A stretch of 64,000 nt of DNA from Malurus cyaneus samueli (Eukaryota > Chordata > Aves > Passeriformes > Maluridae): the NCBI GenBank assembly GCA_009741485.1, contig CM019228.1, positions 9,872,696 to 9,936,695 of the forward strand. Direction: 5' to 3'. This document shows positions 31,901 to 43,000 of this stretch, piece after piece (position 1 is the stretch's first letter; each line of letters opens with the position of its first letter). A program made the translations under genes and the position numbers. A model generated the notes under the pieces. The model saw nothing but the letters and a program-made list of their open reading frames with translations, had not been told where the DNA came from and did no database searches.

Positions 31901-34529
31901 AAATGACTTGCATATTGACAGTCCTCCCCCACATTGTGGAGTGCTTTAATTTAAAATCTCTTTCTAGATCCAGAGGTCCATATTGCTTTAGAGAATCTGC
32001 AGCAGTTTCCTGCTTTTACCTCTTGCCCTGGAGAAACTACCAGCATTGATCATCAGAGCTCCTGTCAGTCTCCTCTTGGCAGAAGCCCTGTTTATCAGAC
32101 AGGTGAGCATCTGGGAAAACACATCACATCTGGCTCTTGATCATTCTTTTGGGATTTATTGCTCAGGTCATCATGCAAAACTTTCTCAATACTGATCAAA
32201 GACAGCTTCTTTTCAGAGAAGCTGTTGCTTCCCCATCCCTGGAAGTTTTCCAGTCTAGGTTAGATGGGGCTTGGAGGAACCTGGTATAGTGAAAGGTGTG
32301 CCTGCCCATGACAGGGGGTGGAATGAGATGGTCTTAAGTCCCTTCCAACCCAAACCATTCCATGATTCTCTGATTCTTTCCTAGACTGCCTGTGAGATCA
32401 TACACAAAAGGCAGACATGGCTAAGAAACATTCTGTTCCCTTGTCTGCTTTTGACTGCCTCTACTTTAGAGACAATATGAGATCTGCACTGTTGTTGCCA
32501 ATCTTTTGCATGAGGCAGAAAAAGGGAAAGAATTGCCTCAAAAGGGAAAAAAGTGTGCATGTCAGGAAAACACTACTGACACCTTTTTCTTTCTACCATC
32601 TTCATCTTCTCCAACACTTTATACTAAAACAAACAAAAAGCCCCTGCCCCCCAATTTCCCAAAATAAGCACGCAGACAAACAAAAAAAAAAAACCCAAGC
32701 AAACTTAAATTTCCCTTAAATAAAAAGATGGAGGGAATCTGAGAGTCCCTGTGTGTGATGGATGAATGAGAGAAAAATTATTTATTTTATAGGATAATAA
32801 AACTTTATATCCATTACATCCTGATAAGCAGAATAATGAGTGCCTTGGCAAAATGCAGCCGTCTTTAATTCTCTGCTCCTTTCTCTCTCTAGAGTCTATT
32901 CCAACTCTGCTGTCGCCTGCTGCCAGCCAGGTCAGCCCATTGCTCTGTGGAAGCTTGGAAGAAGAGTCACCCCTCCCTTCCTTTGCCCAGGTAAACCATG
33001 TAGCAAGTGAATCTTTTCAGAATGGCCTGTGTGTTAGTTGGGGATTAGGCTGAGAATACTGTTGCTTCCTCTATGAAAACAATGTGGGATAAATCTTAGG
33101 GAGACATCATAAGGTTTGAGTAGAAGGGTTTTTTAGATTTTCTTGCCCCTTATGGGGTATGCAGGATTGTTCAAGTATGTGAAATTTAATCATATCATAC
33201 AATTTTTTTGATAGATGTTGAGAGTTGGAAAGGCAAAACCAGAAACATGGCCTAAACCTGCTCCAAAGACAAGAGGTAAGAAAATTTGGTGTAAGTACTT
33301 CAGGTTCTTTACCATACATCTAAACAAGAGAAATGTTGTAACTTCAAAAGAAGGATCTGGAGGACGGAGGGGATTTGTGTGGTGAAAGTTTAATACAGCC
33401 TTCTTCCTGCATGTCCTTCCTTTCAGATGAGAACACTCTGGCACTCCCTGTGCCTGTGGATAGTGATGGAGAAAGTGACAGCTCTGACCGGATACCTGTG
33501 CCCAGCTTCCAGAATTCCTTCAGCCAAGCTATTGAGGCAGCCCTCCTGAAACTGGACAAACCGTCCACAGCTGATCATTTATCAGGTAAAAGGCAGGGGG
33601 AAAGGCAGGAAAATTTTCTGAAGTGAAAAAAATCAGTATTTCCCCTTCTTCCTCTGGGAGAACTGAAAGCAGTAATTTTGGGGGGAGCAAAAATTGGCCA
33701 GAGAACAGTTCTGAAAATTGTCAGGTTGTGGTTTCTGAACAGCTTGACAAGGGCTTCTGTCAGTATAAAGCAGCCTCCTAGAGGGAGCTGAGCTCTCCAC
33801 CTAGCAAAGAATCCTGTTAGGACAAAGATGGCTTTTGACAATCGTTTTGGCCATGTCTACTGGAACCTAAATTAAGCTTTGTCTTAAGGAAGTTCAGGTT
33901 ATGTATTTTTAAACTCAGAATACCTTAGCTGCTGAACTTCTTCAGTTTGACCAAAATCTCAAGGTAACTACTAGCTGAAATTTCAAGTTAGGGAGTGTGA
34001 AACAAATGGAGGTAAGCTTAAACCTGGTGAAACCAATTTTTAATGCTCAGTTCTGATGTTAAGCTTTGGCTGCTGTTTGGAGACTGCATTGGATGATGGA
34101 GAGAATTGGATGGGAGGGCCTGGGAGTTTCAGTTGAGTATCTGCTCCAGCTGTAGTGTTTTTTGGATATATATGAAAGTGATATTTTCTGGAAAGGCAAA
34201 CTGCTGCATGCTGCAATCCTAGGATCTGCTGTTCCAAAAGCAACTTAGGCATTATTATAATTGTGTTTCAAGTATAATGACACTCCCTGAGTTTGTAGTA
34301 ATTTTTTTGTTAAACTGCCTGGTGTTCAGTGAGTTAATAGAAAGTGTTGTGGATCTGTAGAAGCCACTTAGGCAAGGGAAGACCATTTATCGTTTGTGTG
34401 TGATGTTCCTGTTCCATGACAAGAATGACAGTATTGTTTTAATTCTTCACAGAGGAAAAGGGAGGCAAGAAAAGAAAGAAACAGAAGCAGAAGCTATTGT
34501 TCAGCACCTCTGTTGTTCACACAAAGTGA
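16961..34529 (+). CDS. RNF10: RING finger protein 10, E3 ubiquitin ligase
   Basis: Coding exons are 16961-17120, 22248-22450, 24863-25062, 26082-26172, 27213-27397, 27475-27611, 29031-29191, 29520-29648, 29804-30062, 30289-30422, 30956-31073, 31387-31488, 31968-32102, 32893-32990, 33215-33275, 33427-33585 and 34453-34529. All have GT-AG ends and matching phases, and they sum to 802 residues (human has about 811). Exon 5 encodes the C3HC4 RING, with zinc ligands C228, C231, C243, H245, C248, C251, C266 and C269. Exon 12 is a basic, probably helical Arg/Lys/Glu segment and the C terminus is Lys-rich, ending TSVVHTK. RNF10 monoubiquitinates 40S proteins uS3 and uS5 in ribosome quality control and has also been described as a synapse-to-nucleus messenger. 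I chose the start at 16961 because its first residues parallel the mammalian start. In-frame ATGs at 16829 and 17003 are alternatives. A second in-frame acceptor at 31317/31318 could lengthen exon 12 by 23 codons. Confidence 0.95.
17121..22247 (+). other. RNF10: RNF10 intron 1
   Basis: A 5.1 kb intron contains only simple repeats that I recognise: a T run near 17765-17790, a T run near 18565-18580, and A-rich tracts near 20915-20932 and 21877-21895. I see no CR1, no nested gene and no structured RNA in it. Confidence 0.6.
17765..17790. repeat. Poly(T) tract in RNF10 intron 1
   Basis: A T-rich run with a single early C interruption (TTTCTTTCTTTTT...) in RNF10 intron 1. Simple repeat, with no retroelement body recognised beside it. 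Confidence 0.85.
22740..24265 (-). mobile_element. CR1 LINE, long fragment with reverse transcriptase remnants
   Basis: This lies in RNF10 intron 2, antisense to the gene. On the minus strand it shows CR1 reverse transcriptase remnants: a frame at 23568-23347 with [19 protein letters not shown] and [11 protein letters not shown], typical of the CR1 palm region. Further downstream comes the [21 protein letters not shown] sequence near 22980-22915. Upstream of these (up to about 24265) is sequence of the type that often precedes them in CR1. The frames are interrupted, so it is inactive. The ends are approximate. Confidence 0.85.
31318..31386 (+). other. RNF10: Possible alternative 5' extension of RNF10 exon 12
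   Basis: A pyrimidine-rich acceptor (GGTTGTTTTCAG) at 31306-31317 lies 69 bases before the acceptor that fits mammalian RNF10 (CATTGCTCATAG at 31375-31386). The 69 bases are a multiple of three, contain no stop in the frame set by exon 11, and read straight into exon 12. Use of this site would insert 23 residues before the basic helix. By eye the upstream acceptor looks at least as strong as the conserved one. Confidence 0.45.
32205..32384 (+). mobile_element. Short CR1 3' end in RNF10 intron 13
   Basis: Plus-strand CR1 3' tail: phrases CCATCCCTGGAAG, GTTAGATGGGGCTTGG, GGAATGAGATGGTCTT and CCTTCCAACCC, ending with ATGATTCTCTGATTCTT, the octamer-like repeat end typical of CR1. It has the same orientation as RNF10, unlike the other four CR1 pieces in the window. 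Confidence 0.88.
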
Positions 34530-35690
34530 TTCTGCTATTCAAGAGAAGTTTCCTCTCCTGGTTTTCTTTTAATTTTGCTTTGTTTTGCTGCTATAGTTTA
34601 AGTATTTAAATTTGAACAGCCTAAACTTATGTTTCCAGGGCTTCTAGGGGCTTCAGGAGGAAACCATGACAGTATACGTTAAAGTAACATGTTTTGATTC
34701 CAACTGCTTAATGAATTTATACTGAAAGAGTCTTGGAAGTGACAACCCCGAGACAAACCTGCCAAGGCTTCTAGTTTCTGAGTCAGTTCTTTGGGCCTGA
34801 TAAGCAGTGTTAAAGTCCTTACAGTCGTGTGACACTGCCAAAGTACTGCAATGTTACCCAAGAGAAAAGGCAGAGAGCCTTTATTTCCCTTTAATGATTC
34901 ATGGGCAGAAGTCCATCTGACTGACAGGAGTGCTGTTACAGTAAAGCTGTCAAACTGCTTTCTTGAGAAACTGGTTTTGGCTGCACTGGAAACAGGCAAA
35001 AGAGCTTACTGGCTTTAGAGTGTTAGCTGCTATATCTGTTCTTTTTCTAAAGAGCAAGAATTTCTCCTGTTCTCCTGGCTTAGAAAGATAAAGTTGAGGT
35101 GAGTGTAAAGCAGAATTTGGCTACTTCATTTTTAAGTGGCTTGATGATTTGTGTAGTTCCAAATGCAAACTGGCACTAGTGGTAGAAGGAACCTCCTGGC
35201 TTCTCACAGTTGTTCAGCTCTGTTTTAACGTGGGTGAGTGAGGCTGCTTATTTTTGTTTTTGCCAACCATGGGCTACACATTCTTTTTAACCCGATCATC
35301 TAGAATAAACACTCTCCCCTAGGGCTCCCTATAATCACCTGAATGATGGTTTGACACTGGCTGCTCTTGAGTTGGAACAACAACTGATAACTAAAGTCTG
35401 TAGATAACTTTTATACCTCAGCTGGGGTAGAAGAAGAAACTGGGGTTCTCTTGTACTGGGATAAGGGCCTGTATCTGCTTGGTTCTGGGATTTAAGTTGA
35501 TCTGTGCTACAGCCATGTCTCTTCTGGACCCCTCCCTGCTCTTTCTTCGGGTGGTCACATTCTGCACTGCTTGTGGTTTGATTTGAGCTAATGAGTTAAG
35601 TGGTGTGGATTTTGTTAAATAAAATGAACTCTAGGTGTAATGTACCAGTCGAGGCCAACAGTTGTAATAAATCATACGCACACGCACTTA
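34530..35690 (+). promoter_or_regulatory. RNF10: RNF10 3' UTR and polyadenylation signals
   Basis: After the stop at 34529 there is about 1.1 kb of moderately AT-rich sequence with AATAAA at 35618-35623 and 35666-35671. These give a 3' UTR of the size expected for this gene. A further AATAAA at 36702-36707 could end a longer transcript that would approach the POP5 end at 37070. Confidence 0.6.
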
Positions 35691-37069
35691 CAGTACTGCA
35701 CCCTTCCTCAGCTGTAGCTGAACTGCCATAGCAGTGTGAAGCCCTGTGAAACTTCATTGCACAAATTCAAATATTACCTTCCTGCTGACAATTAATCCCA
35801 GGGCCATGGTACGAAGTACCACTTAACTTACAGTGTGAGACTGACATGTCTTCCACTGTCTTCAGCCTCACTTGCACAGGTTTTAGTGTGCTCTGTCCCT
35901 CTGACAGTGAGACAGATCTGAGCGTGGAACTGTGTGTTTGAGATGCCTGGAGTTAGCTATTCCAGCACCACTAGCAGTCAGTGGTTGTGTCCCTGTTAAA
36001 AAAGCTGATGTCAGTACATGGGTGCTTGATTTCAAAGCAACAAGCTCCACACGTGCCTCAAGGGAAACTGTACCAAAGAGCACATGGCACATGGGGCTGT
36101 ATACCAGAAAGGAGAGGGGGGAGGTAAATAATGCTTCCAACTGCTACAGGAGAATAGGGGAAACACCTGCAACACATTCTTTGAAAGCAGCTTGACTTCA
36201 TGCTTGGTCACAACTACCCCCACTTGATGGAAAGAGTACAGCTTGTCAAGGGACTGCAAAGAAACTAAGACAAGATGCCTAAACGTGGTAACACGTCTTG
36301 CTGTCAATACCTTAAATGCATATTGGAAAACAATTGGTGAGGGCAGAGAAAGCAACGGAGAGAGATTCAACTGTGCAGTTAACTGTGTTCACAGCAAGTC
36401 ATTTTAAGCCATGGAACAGGAGTAACTTTAAGTGTCTAACCAGTATCTGTTGTGTTCTATTATCTCTGCACATTTATAGTCAACTTTACTTTGCATTGGG
36501 AAGAGAGAATAGCTGGAGCTGGTGTAACTCACCTCCACATGCACAGGCACTAGGATAAGGGAAATGATGCAGGCAAGGCAGGCTGTCCCTGCTGGAGGGG
36601 CAGTCTCCATAGGGACAGCATCGTCAATTGTATCTTGTTTTCCTATGGATTCGAGATAATACCAGCAATGCTACTTTCCTGTAACTGATTGGTGTAAACT
36701 TAATAAATATCTAAGCAGTACTTGTACCAATGAGTTTTATAATGGGGGGGATGGAGTTGAGCCTCACAGCTCGGCTATACATTCCCTGTACTCTCTGCTC
36801 CTGTGTACACAACTGGTGCATTTCTGGCTCAAAACAATGGATAGCCCTGTGGCTAACAGTGCACTTAAAGATAAGGTGAAAAGCAGCTGTTAATGCTTTT
36901 TGTATGGTGAAGGAAAAAAGCTACATTCCTTGTCTGTGCCAACTGCCTAAAGCTCACTTCTACCTCAGCATGAAGAACATGTTGCACTGCTACACTCCTT
37001 AAGGGAGTGCAGGTGGTTTTGACTCCAGCAGTGAAAACAGGCAAGTAGCCTACTTACGTAAAACCATGT
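35690..37069. other. Interval between the RNF10 and POP5 3' ends
   Basis: The two genes converge here. I see no exon, RNA gene or interspersed repeat. The interval may in part be an extended RNF10 3' UTR that uses the AATAAA at 36702. Confidence 0.5.
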
Positions 37070-37075
37070 TTTATT
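37070..37075 (-). promoter_or_regulatory. POP5: POP5 polyadenylation signal
   Basis: AATAAA on the minus strand, 151 bases after the POP5 stop codon. It sits in a T-rich plus-strand run (TTTTATTTTTTT). Confidence 0.7.
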
Positions 37076-37225
37076 TTTTTTTTTTAAATATAAGAACATT
37101 TGGAATGGCAAATGAAGTCTAAATATGAACAAATGCTTTTCCTGTCCCCTGCACTGCTTAACACTGAAGATAACCAGTCACATCTTAACAAGTACAGAAT
37201 GGAGGTCAAGAGGATCAAGTGACAT

Positions 37226-38559
37226 TCAGTCTGTCTCTGTGCCATCATCCTCCTCTTCATCTGCACTGTGAGACTGCTCTTCTGTAAGGGAACAGCTCAA
37301 CAAGGACTTCTGTATACATTGTCTTTCCTCTGCAATAAAAAAGCAACAGAGGGTCATTACTTGATCTCATCACATACTTGAATATCCCTCACTTCTAAAG
37401 AAAGAAACATTTCTCAAGCCAAGAATTCAGAAGCAGCCCAACATACCCTGCAAAATCCCCAGGAATTGAGGCTACATTTTAGGAAAGTGGCTGGAGAAAC
37501 TCACCTTCATTTGTACAGTTTTGCAACAACCTCAGCAGCTGTGTTCTGTTATACCGAATCAGAAATTTCTGACATGTTCTTATGGTACCTGTGGAAGTCA
37601 CAAGAACAGTATGTAACAATCTACATAATCAAATGTTTCAGAGCTGCTGCTGTCTTTCCCGAAGACCATGGGTGACAAATATCTCAGGAAACAAGTTTGT
37701 TAATGTAAATGCTAAGAAGGGGCTGTAGACTTCACTTCTACACTGCTGAGGGGTTATGTGGTTGGAATAATAATTTCTTTCATGCAGTGCCTGTTAGTTC
37801 GCCTGGGGCTTAATTTTGAGGATACAGAAGATACTATACTTTTAGAAATATATTTTCAAAGAAAATAATGTAACACTGTATTTGCTGCTTTGGTTTTGTG
37901 ATAAATGTAATGAAGCTTCAAGCAAAATTAACGAGGGTTTCAAAAAAGAACTGTTGGTCCTTGTTTCTTATTTAGAGCTGCTGGAAGCAGTTATGTTAGT
38001 GAAACACGAGGCATGTCTGTCACATCCCTAGCAGCACCACGGGGTCGTGGCAGGTACGTTAAGCTCCGTCCTCCCCCCCAGGCCCGGGGGACTCCTGACC
38101 TCCGACGTGCAGGGTGTTAAGGAAGCAGGGGTAGCGCTGGGCGCGGCTCTCCAGGTACCGCACGAAGGGCAGCGCGGAGCACAGCAGCCGGTACGAATCT
38201 TTGCGGCACCGCAGCAGCACCGTCCCGGTATAGGCGTTGAGGTACTTCACTGCGGGGGGCACACGCAGCGGTGAGCGGACCCGGAGGGGCTCCGCACCCC
38301 CGAGGGCCGCGCGTACCGCCCGCACCTGTGAAGGAGATGGAGCAGCACGCCAGGCCGTAGTCGCCGTGCACACGAGTAATGGCGTCTCTGACGGCGAGCT
38401 GCAGCGCGCGGTCCTCGATGCACTGCCGGCACCGCGGGTCCTCCGAGACCACCTCGCACAGCACGTACCTGCGGGACAGCGCCGAGTGAGCGGCGCGGCC
38501 GGACCCGCACACCGCGGGGGCGCCTCCCGCCCGCCTCACCTGTTCTTGAAGCGAACCAT
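37226..38559 (-). CDS. POP5: Ribonuclease P/MRP protein subunit POP5
   Basis: Minus-strand coding exons are 38559-38540, 38468-38326, 38249-38100, 37588-37505 and 37329-37226, with GT-AG junctions and consistent phases. They give 166 residues, against 163 in human. POP5 is a core protein of nuclear RNase P (tRNA 5' maturation) and RNase MRP (rRNA processing). Diagnostic segments are MVRFKNRYVLCEVVSEDPRC, VKYLNAYTGTVLLRCRK, the YPCFLNTLHVGG stretch, and TIRTCQKFLIRYNR. The tail is acidic (DEEEDDGTETD), as in other vertebrates. The first three exons are GC-rich with short introns within a CpG island, while exons 4 and 5 lie beyond a 0.5 kb AT-rich intron. The start has a strong context (GCCATGG). 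Confidence 0.95.
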
Positions 38560-38720
38560 GGCGGCGGCGGCGCGCGGCCCGGACGGACGGCACGCCCGGC
38601 CAATGGGCGAGGGGCCTCCGCGGCTGCAGCCAATGGGGAGCGCGCGGGGCGGGGACAAGAGGCACCGCCTCTCCCCATCGGCCGCGCGGCGCGCTGCTGC
38701 CGCGAGCCGCCGGCGGGTCA
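38560..38720 (-). promoter_or_regulatory. POP5: POP5 promoter
   Basis: The GC-rich block just upstream of the POP5 start contains two CCAAT boxes in plus orientation (GGCCAATGGGCG near 38598 and AGCCAATGGGGAG near 38628) and a GGGGCGGGG GC box near 38645. It ends at a CR1 fragment. Confidence 0.6.
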
Positions 38721-38774
38721 CGGAGTCATGGGATCGTTTGCTCTGGGAACCACCTGAGGTGATCGTGTCCATCC

Positions 38775-39345
38775 TGTGAGCGATCGCCACCCTGTCAGCC
38801 CGACCACGGCACTCAGTGCCACGTCCAGGCTTTCCTTAAACACCTCCAGGGACGGTGACTCCACAACCCAGTATAGCCCATTCCAATGGCTCATTACCCT
38901 TTCTGTGAAGAAATTCCTCCTCATGTCCAGCATAAACTTCCCTTGGCGCAGTTTAACACTGTGTCCTCTTGTCCTGTCGCTTGTTGTCTGGGAGCAAAGC
39001 CTGACCCCCATCTGACTCCAGTTCCCTTTCAGGTACTTGGAGAGAGCGATAAGGTCCCTCCTGAGCCTCCTCCAGGCTACATACTCCAAGCTCCCTCAGC
39101 TGCTTCTCACAGGACATACGCCCCAAACCCTTTCCCAGCTCCGCTGCCCTCCTCTGGACCCACTCTATTGTTCAGTGGAGCATGTCCTGGCACATTCTGG
39201 CTGGGCTGTGTTACACTTCATTGTCTATCCTGAATTGGGGGGCCCAGAACTCAACACAACACTTGAGGCGCGCCAGTGCCGAGTACAGGGGTACGGTCAT
39301 TCCCTAGTCCCGCTGCCCGCCCTATTCCCGGTACACACTTCCTCC
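38775..39345 (-). mobile_element. CR1 LINE fragment, 3' part
   Basis: Antisense CR1 on the plus strand. It shares the CCACGGCACTCAGTGCC, 'ctccagggacggtgactccacaac', 'gtgaagaaattcctcctcatgtcc' and 'cctgtcgcttgttgtc' phrases with the CR1 family, and continues through 'gataaggtccctcctgagcctcctcc' and 'gggggcccagaactcaacaca'. It matches the fragment at 816-990 but is longer. It has no intact frame. Confidence 0.88.
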
Positions 39346-39425
39346 CATTGTGCCTCCTGTCCACCCGCTCCTCTCCAGGTCCCTCGGGGCCCCCGCGCAC
39401 CGCCCACTTCTCCTGCTCCCGCCCT

Positions 39426-39440
39426 CCGCCAGGGGGCGCG
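39426..39440 (+). promoter_or_regulatory. CTCF-like motif
   Basis: CCGCCAGGGGGCGCG fits the CTCF core (CCRSYAGRKGGCRS) at every position. It lies between a CR1 fragment and the G-rich minisatellite, at the edge between the compact housekeeping block and the gene-poor region. Binding is inferred from the motif alone. Confidence 0.55.
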
Positions 39441-39458
39441 CGCGGCGCGCGGGCTGGG

Positions 39459-39775
39459 CTGAGGGGGCGCTGAGGTGAGGGGCTGAGGGGGCGCTGAGGG
39501 GGCGCTGAGGGGGCGCTGAGGGGCGGCTGAGGGGGCGCTGAGGGAGGGCTGAGGGGGCGGCTGAGGGGGCGCTGAGGGGCGGCTGAGGGGGCGCTGAGGG
39601 GGCGCTGAGGGGCGGCTGAGGGGGCGCTGAGGGGCGGCTGAGGGGGCGCTGAGGGCGCTGAGGGGCGGCTGAGGGCGCTGAGGGCGCTGAGGGGCGGCTG
39701 AGGGGGCGCTGAGGGAGCGCTGAGGGGGCGCTGAGGGAGGCGCTGAGGGAGGCGCTGAGGGAGCGCTGAGGGGGC
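39459..39775. repeat. G-rich minisatellite, unit about 11 bases (GCGCTGAGGGG type)
   Basis: I count about 29 CTGAG units in roughly 315 bases, with variants GCGCTGAGGGG, GGCTGAGGGG, GCGCTGAGGGA and shorter GCGCTGAG. The plus strand has repeated runs of three to five G spaced by about six bases, so quadruplex formation is plausible. Open frames across it on the minus strand (Pro/Ser/Ala-rich) are produced by the repeat and are not genes. Confidence 0.95.
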
Positions 39776-39869
39776 GGCGGGAGCAGCGGGGTCTGCGGAC
39801 TCTCAGGTCCTTCGGCTTTAGTCCCTTTCGCTGCCTTGCACCGACCCGCCCTGGCCAAGCCCGCGTTGT

Positions 39870-40067
39870 CTTGTGCCTAGAAAGTCTAAATCAGGCAGAT
39901 GGGAGGGCTCCATGTGATGGAAGCCGCGGGAGGTCCGGAGGAGGAGGGCGAGTACCTGCCCTTCGAAGGCTTCAGCAGAGCGGCCAGTCTCCCCGGTACT
40001 CCTGGAACGGCTCTGTCTTTGCTACCTCAGAAAACAGCTCCAGTATTTGTAGCTCCTCAGGCTCCAG
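39870..40067 (+). CDS. Possible first coding exon of an unidentified gene
   Basis: A plus-strand frame from ATG 39899 (or in-frame ATG 39917, context TGATGG) runs 56 or 50 codons to a good donor (CTCCAG|GTATCG at 40067/40068). It encodes an acidic start with PEEEGEYLPFEGFSRAA and then SLPGTPGTALSLL and APVFVAPQAPG. CpG-rich sequence precedes it. I do not recognise the protein. In mammals CABP1 follows POP5, but this sequence does not resemble the CABP1 or caldendrin N termini that I know, and no EF-hand exon is visible to the end of the window. It may be an exon of a gene with a very long first intron, or not a gene at all. Confidence 0.35.
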
Positions 40068-43000
40068 GTATCGGGGGTTTGGGGATATGTGATAATTAAT
40101 GACAACAGCTAAGGAAACTGTGGAACAGAACTACTTCCTATAAGTAATTATTTCTCTAGTGATGTCCCAAGCTGTGATCTGTGACACGGTCTGAGGAAGC
40201 AGGGAGCGCTCTTTGAAAAGATCTGGTAGGAGAATAAACTGAGGAGAGGGGAATGGGGGGAATAAGGGAAAAGATGTGAGGTAGATACCTGAGTGTGGGA
40301 TGGGAGAAAGAATTTCCCCGAGGTCCCTGGAGCAGAGCCACATAGGAGTGCTGAGACACTATAGATTAAGTGAGAACTCATTGCTAATTCAGAGTGGAAA
40401 CATCTTTAATGACCTTCATTCTAGACACAGAAAACAATGATAAACCCAGTGGAAATCCTGTCCTCGGTGATAAACTTCTGCCCTCTGAAATAGATGCCTG
40501 TTCTGCTGCTCTCTCCCTTTGGCTATTAACTCGTCTCCTTCACCTGTGATCACGTTTTAGAGTTGTGTTTTTTTTCTAAGAAGTGTAGAATATGAGTTGC
40601 CTGGGAAGAAAAAAAGCACTAAGTCCAGTATGGCCTTTCTAAGAGACGCTTTCTCTTGGGCCATGATCAAAGGGACTGGGGGCAGTTTTGAAGCTAATGC
40701 AGATAGAAGCATTTTCTCGATGAGAGGACTGCATTGCATTGATCTTTGCTGTATTGCTCTGTGTTTTAGTATCCAAATGGGGATCTAGCTGTCATCTGTT
40801 CCACTTGTCAATACAATGAGCTCCTAGGTGATAAGCTAGTCTCACATTTTTGAACAATATTTAAGTCCATGAAGATTCCCATTGATTTTCTTTGTGAAGT
40901 GAGGTCCCAGCTTAGCCTTGCAGTTTGCCTGTCAGGTATATTTCCCTGCTGTCCCGCGTTTGTGGTAGCATCCCCCATCCTGCCTTCTGACAGGGCTCGG
41001 GTTGCCCTGTGCTGCTCAGGTTGCTTTTATCCATCCCCTCCTTTATTTCCTTCTTACAGAGGCACACTGGGCTCTGACAAGCAGAGCATGTGAGTGCACT
41101 CTGCCCTGTAATCCAATAGGACATGTGCACTGTGTATGCTACAGGCTGGGCCCTGTGTACAGCATAGGCCTCTGTTTTCGGTCCAGAAGGCTAATTAGGA
41201 GAGACGTGGTGCACAGAGCAGTACTGTGAAATAGCCCTGTTCTGCTTCATTTCACATAGGATATGGCCTTCGTTCCCTGTTGTTGGTTTGGAGGATGCAC
41301 AGAGCAGACCTGAGTCACCACAGCTCCCTGCACAGTCACTGTCTGTGTTAGTACAAGGTGTGCGAGTCCACTCAGGCATCCTAGTGTGCTGAGCTGACAG
41401 CGCAGGACTAAAAGGTAACAACATCTTCACATTTGTTTTCCCACCTCCTCACTCTCATCTTCTGCCAGCTTGGCTATATTGATTCTAGTGTCAGGGATTC
41501 AGAAAACTGTTGCAAGTAACTACTCAGTCAAGGTGGGAAACAAGTGTCTCCTAAGAAAAAAATCTGAGATAGAAAAAAATGAGAAAATGCTATTTAAATG
41601 GAAGAATGGGTCAAGAGACCTGCCAAGAGAGAGGATGAATGTCTCTCCTGCAGACTGGGAGAGACAATGTAGCCTCGGGTATCTTATCAAATAGAGATGA
41701 TGGAGGACAGAACATGTAAGGTCGGGGAGAAAAGAACATGAACTGTCTATACACATTAGACACAATTTGTAAAGCAGTTTGAGAACTTTTGATAGAAGAT
41801 TCTCCATCAGTGTAAATGTTCACCAGTGATTGTCCAATGTGGTGGTGCTAGGAAAGTACAGGAAGAATACTGAGGTCTTATTTTCCCAACTACTGTTTGT
41901 TATTTGTGGTAGTGTGCCTGCAGAGGGGCTATTCCAAATCAGTCTGGGTTGGTTTCATTGCCATTTTAATTCATTATTTGACATTTTACTACAGCCTTAA
42001 AGGTCTAGACCCTCACTTTGAATTTACATGCCGTTTATAATCTCCCGCTTGCAGGTTAGGTTGCATTTGTTTCATATGGAATTAATTGTGTTAATAATCT
42101 GCAATAGACATTGTGATAAATGTGTGTTTTCTTGTGTGCAGCTAGCCCCTAGAGTTTGTATGTATTTGCTGTAATTAAAAGTACCAGTAAATGTATTCAA
42201 CAACATCCCTCCCCATCCCCCATATGTTAGTGAATCCTTGCACTCTTTTTAGGTAGAATGCTTCCATTTATAGATAAAGAAACTGAGGTACAGGGGGAAT
42301 AAACGTTTCTTCATGGTAAATAAGAAGTCTGGAGATAAAGAGCAAGAACACAGAGTAGAGAGAACTGGCATATCAGCACACACTGTGTTGGAGTATAGGT
42401 CTGGGATGTTGCTCATACATAAGGTAGCTGAGTAATTACATTCTAGAGTGAAATTAGGATGCACTGGTGCTCCATCCTTGTGATACCACAATTATATCTT
42501 CCCTGTGTAGCCAAAATAATGATTTTTACTTCTCCCTAGAAGCACAGAACTGAATTTGCCATCAGGTATGGTAGCAGAGTTGGGGGAGACAACTACATTT
42601 TGTTCCACTGTATGCACATTGCATCCCCAGATAACCTCAGAGCCCAAAATACAAAACAATCTGGCTAAAATTAAAACTGCTTCTTAAATCCTGTCTGATG
42701 TTGCCTGAAGCTTTTTGTTCAGTTTATCTTCACAAGGTCACTGAGACAGAAGAGTGCATTCTCTGAGCATGCTGGCCTGGAGCCTTTCATGCAGATGCTT
42801 TCATTTAACATTTGGGACATTCTCCTTTTCCCTTTGGTTTTTTCCTTTTTACTCCCTCATTTTCTGTATCTCTCTACTCCTTCCTTTTGTTCCCCAAAAT
42901 CAATACATGTAAGAGTAAAAGCTATCCTTTCTATTTTTTTATCACTCTAACATGTAATTATTAATCATAAGCTTTCTGGACACTCAAGCTGTCATGGGTC

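Noticed and set aside
39322..39858. 178-codon Pro/Ser/Ala frame on the minus strand
   Set aside because: It is a direct product of the G-rich 11-base minisatellite. The repeated peptide follows the repeat unit and has no flanking gene structure.
39870..40067. Assignment of the orphan exon to CABP1 by gene order
   Set aside because: The peptide does not resemble the CABP1 or caldendrin N termini that I know, and I found no EF-hand exon downstream, so I left it unnamed.
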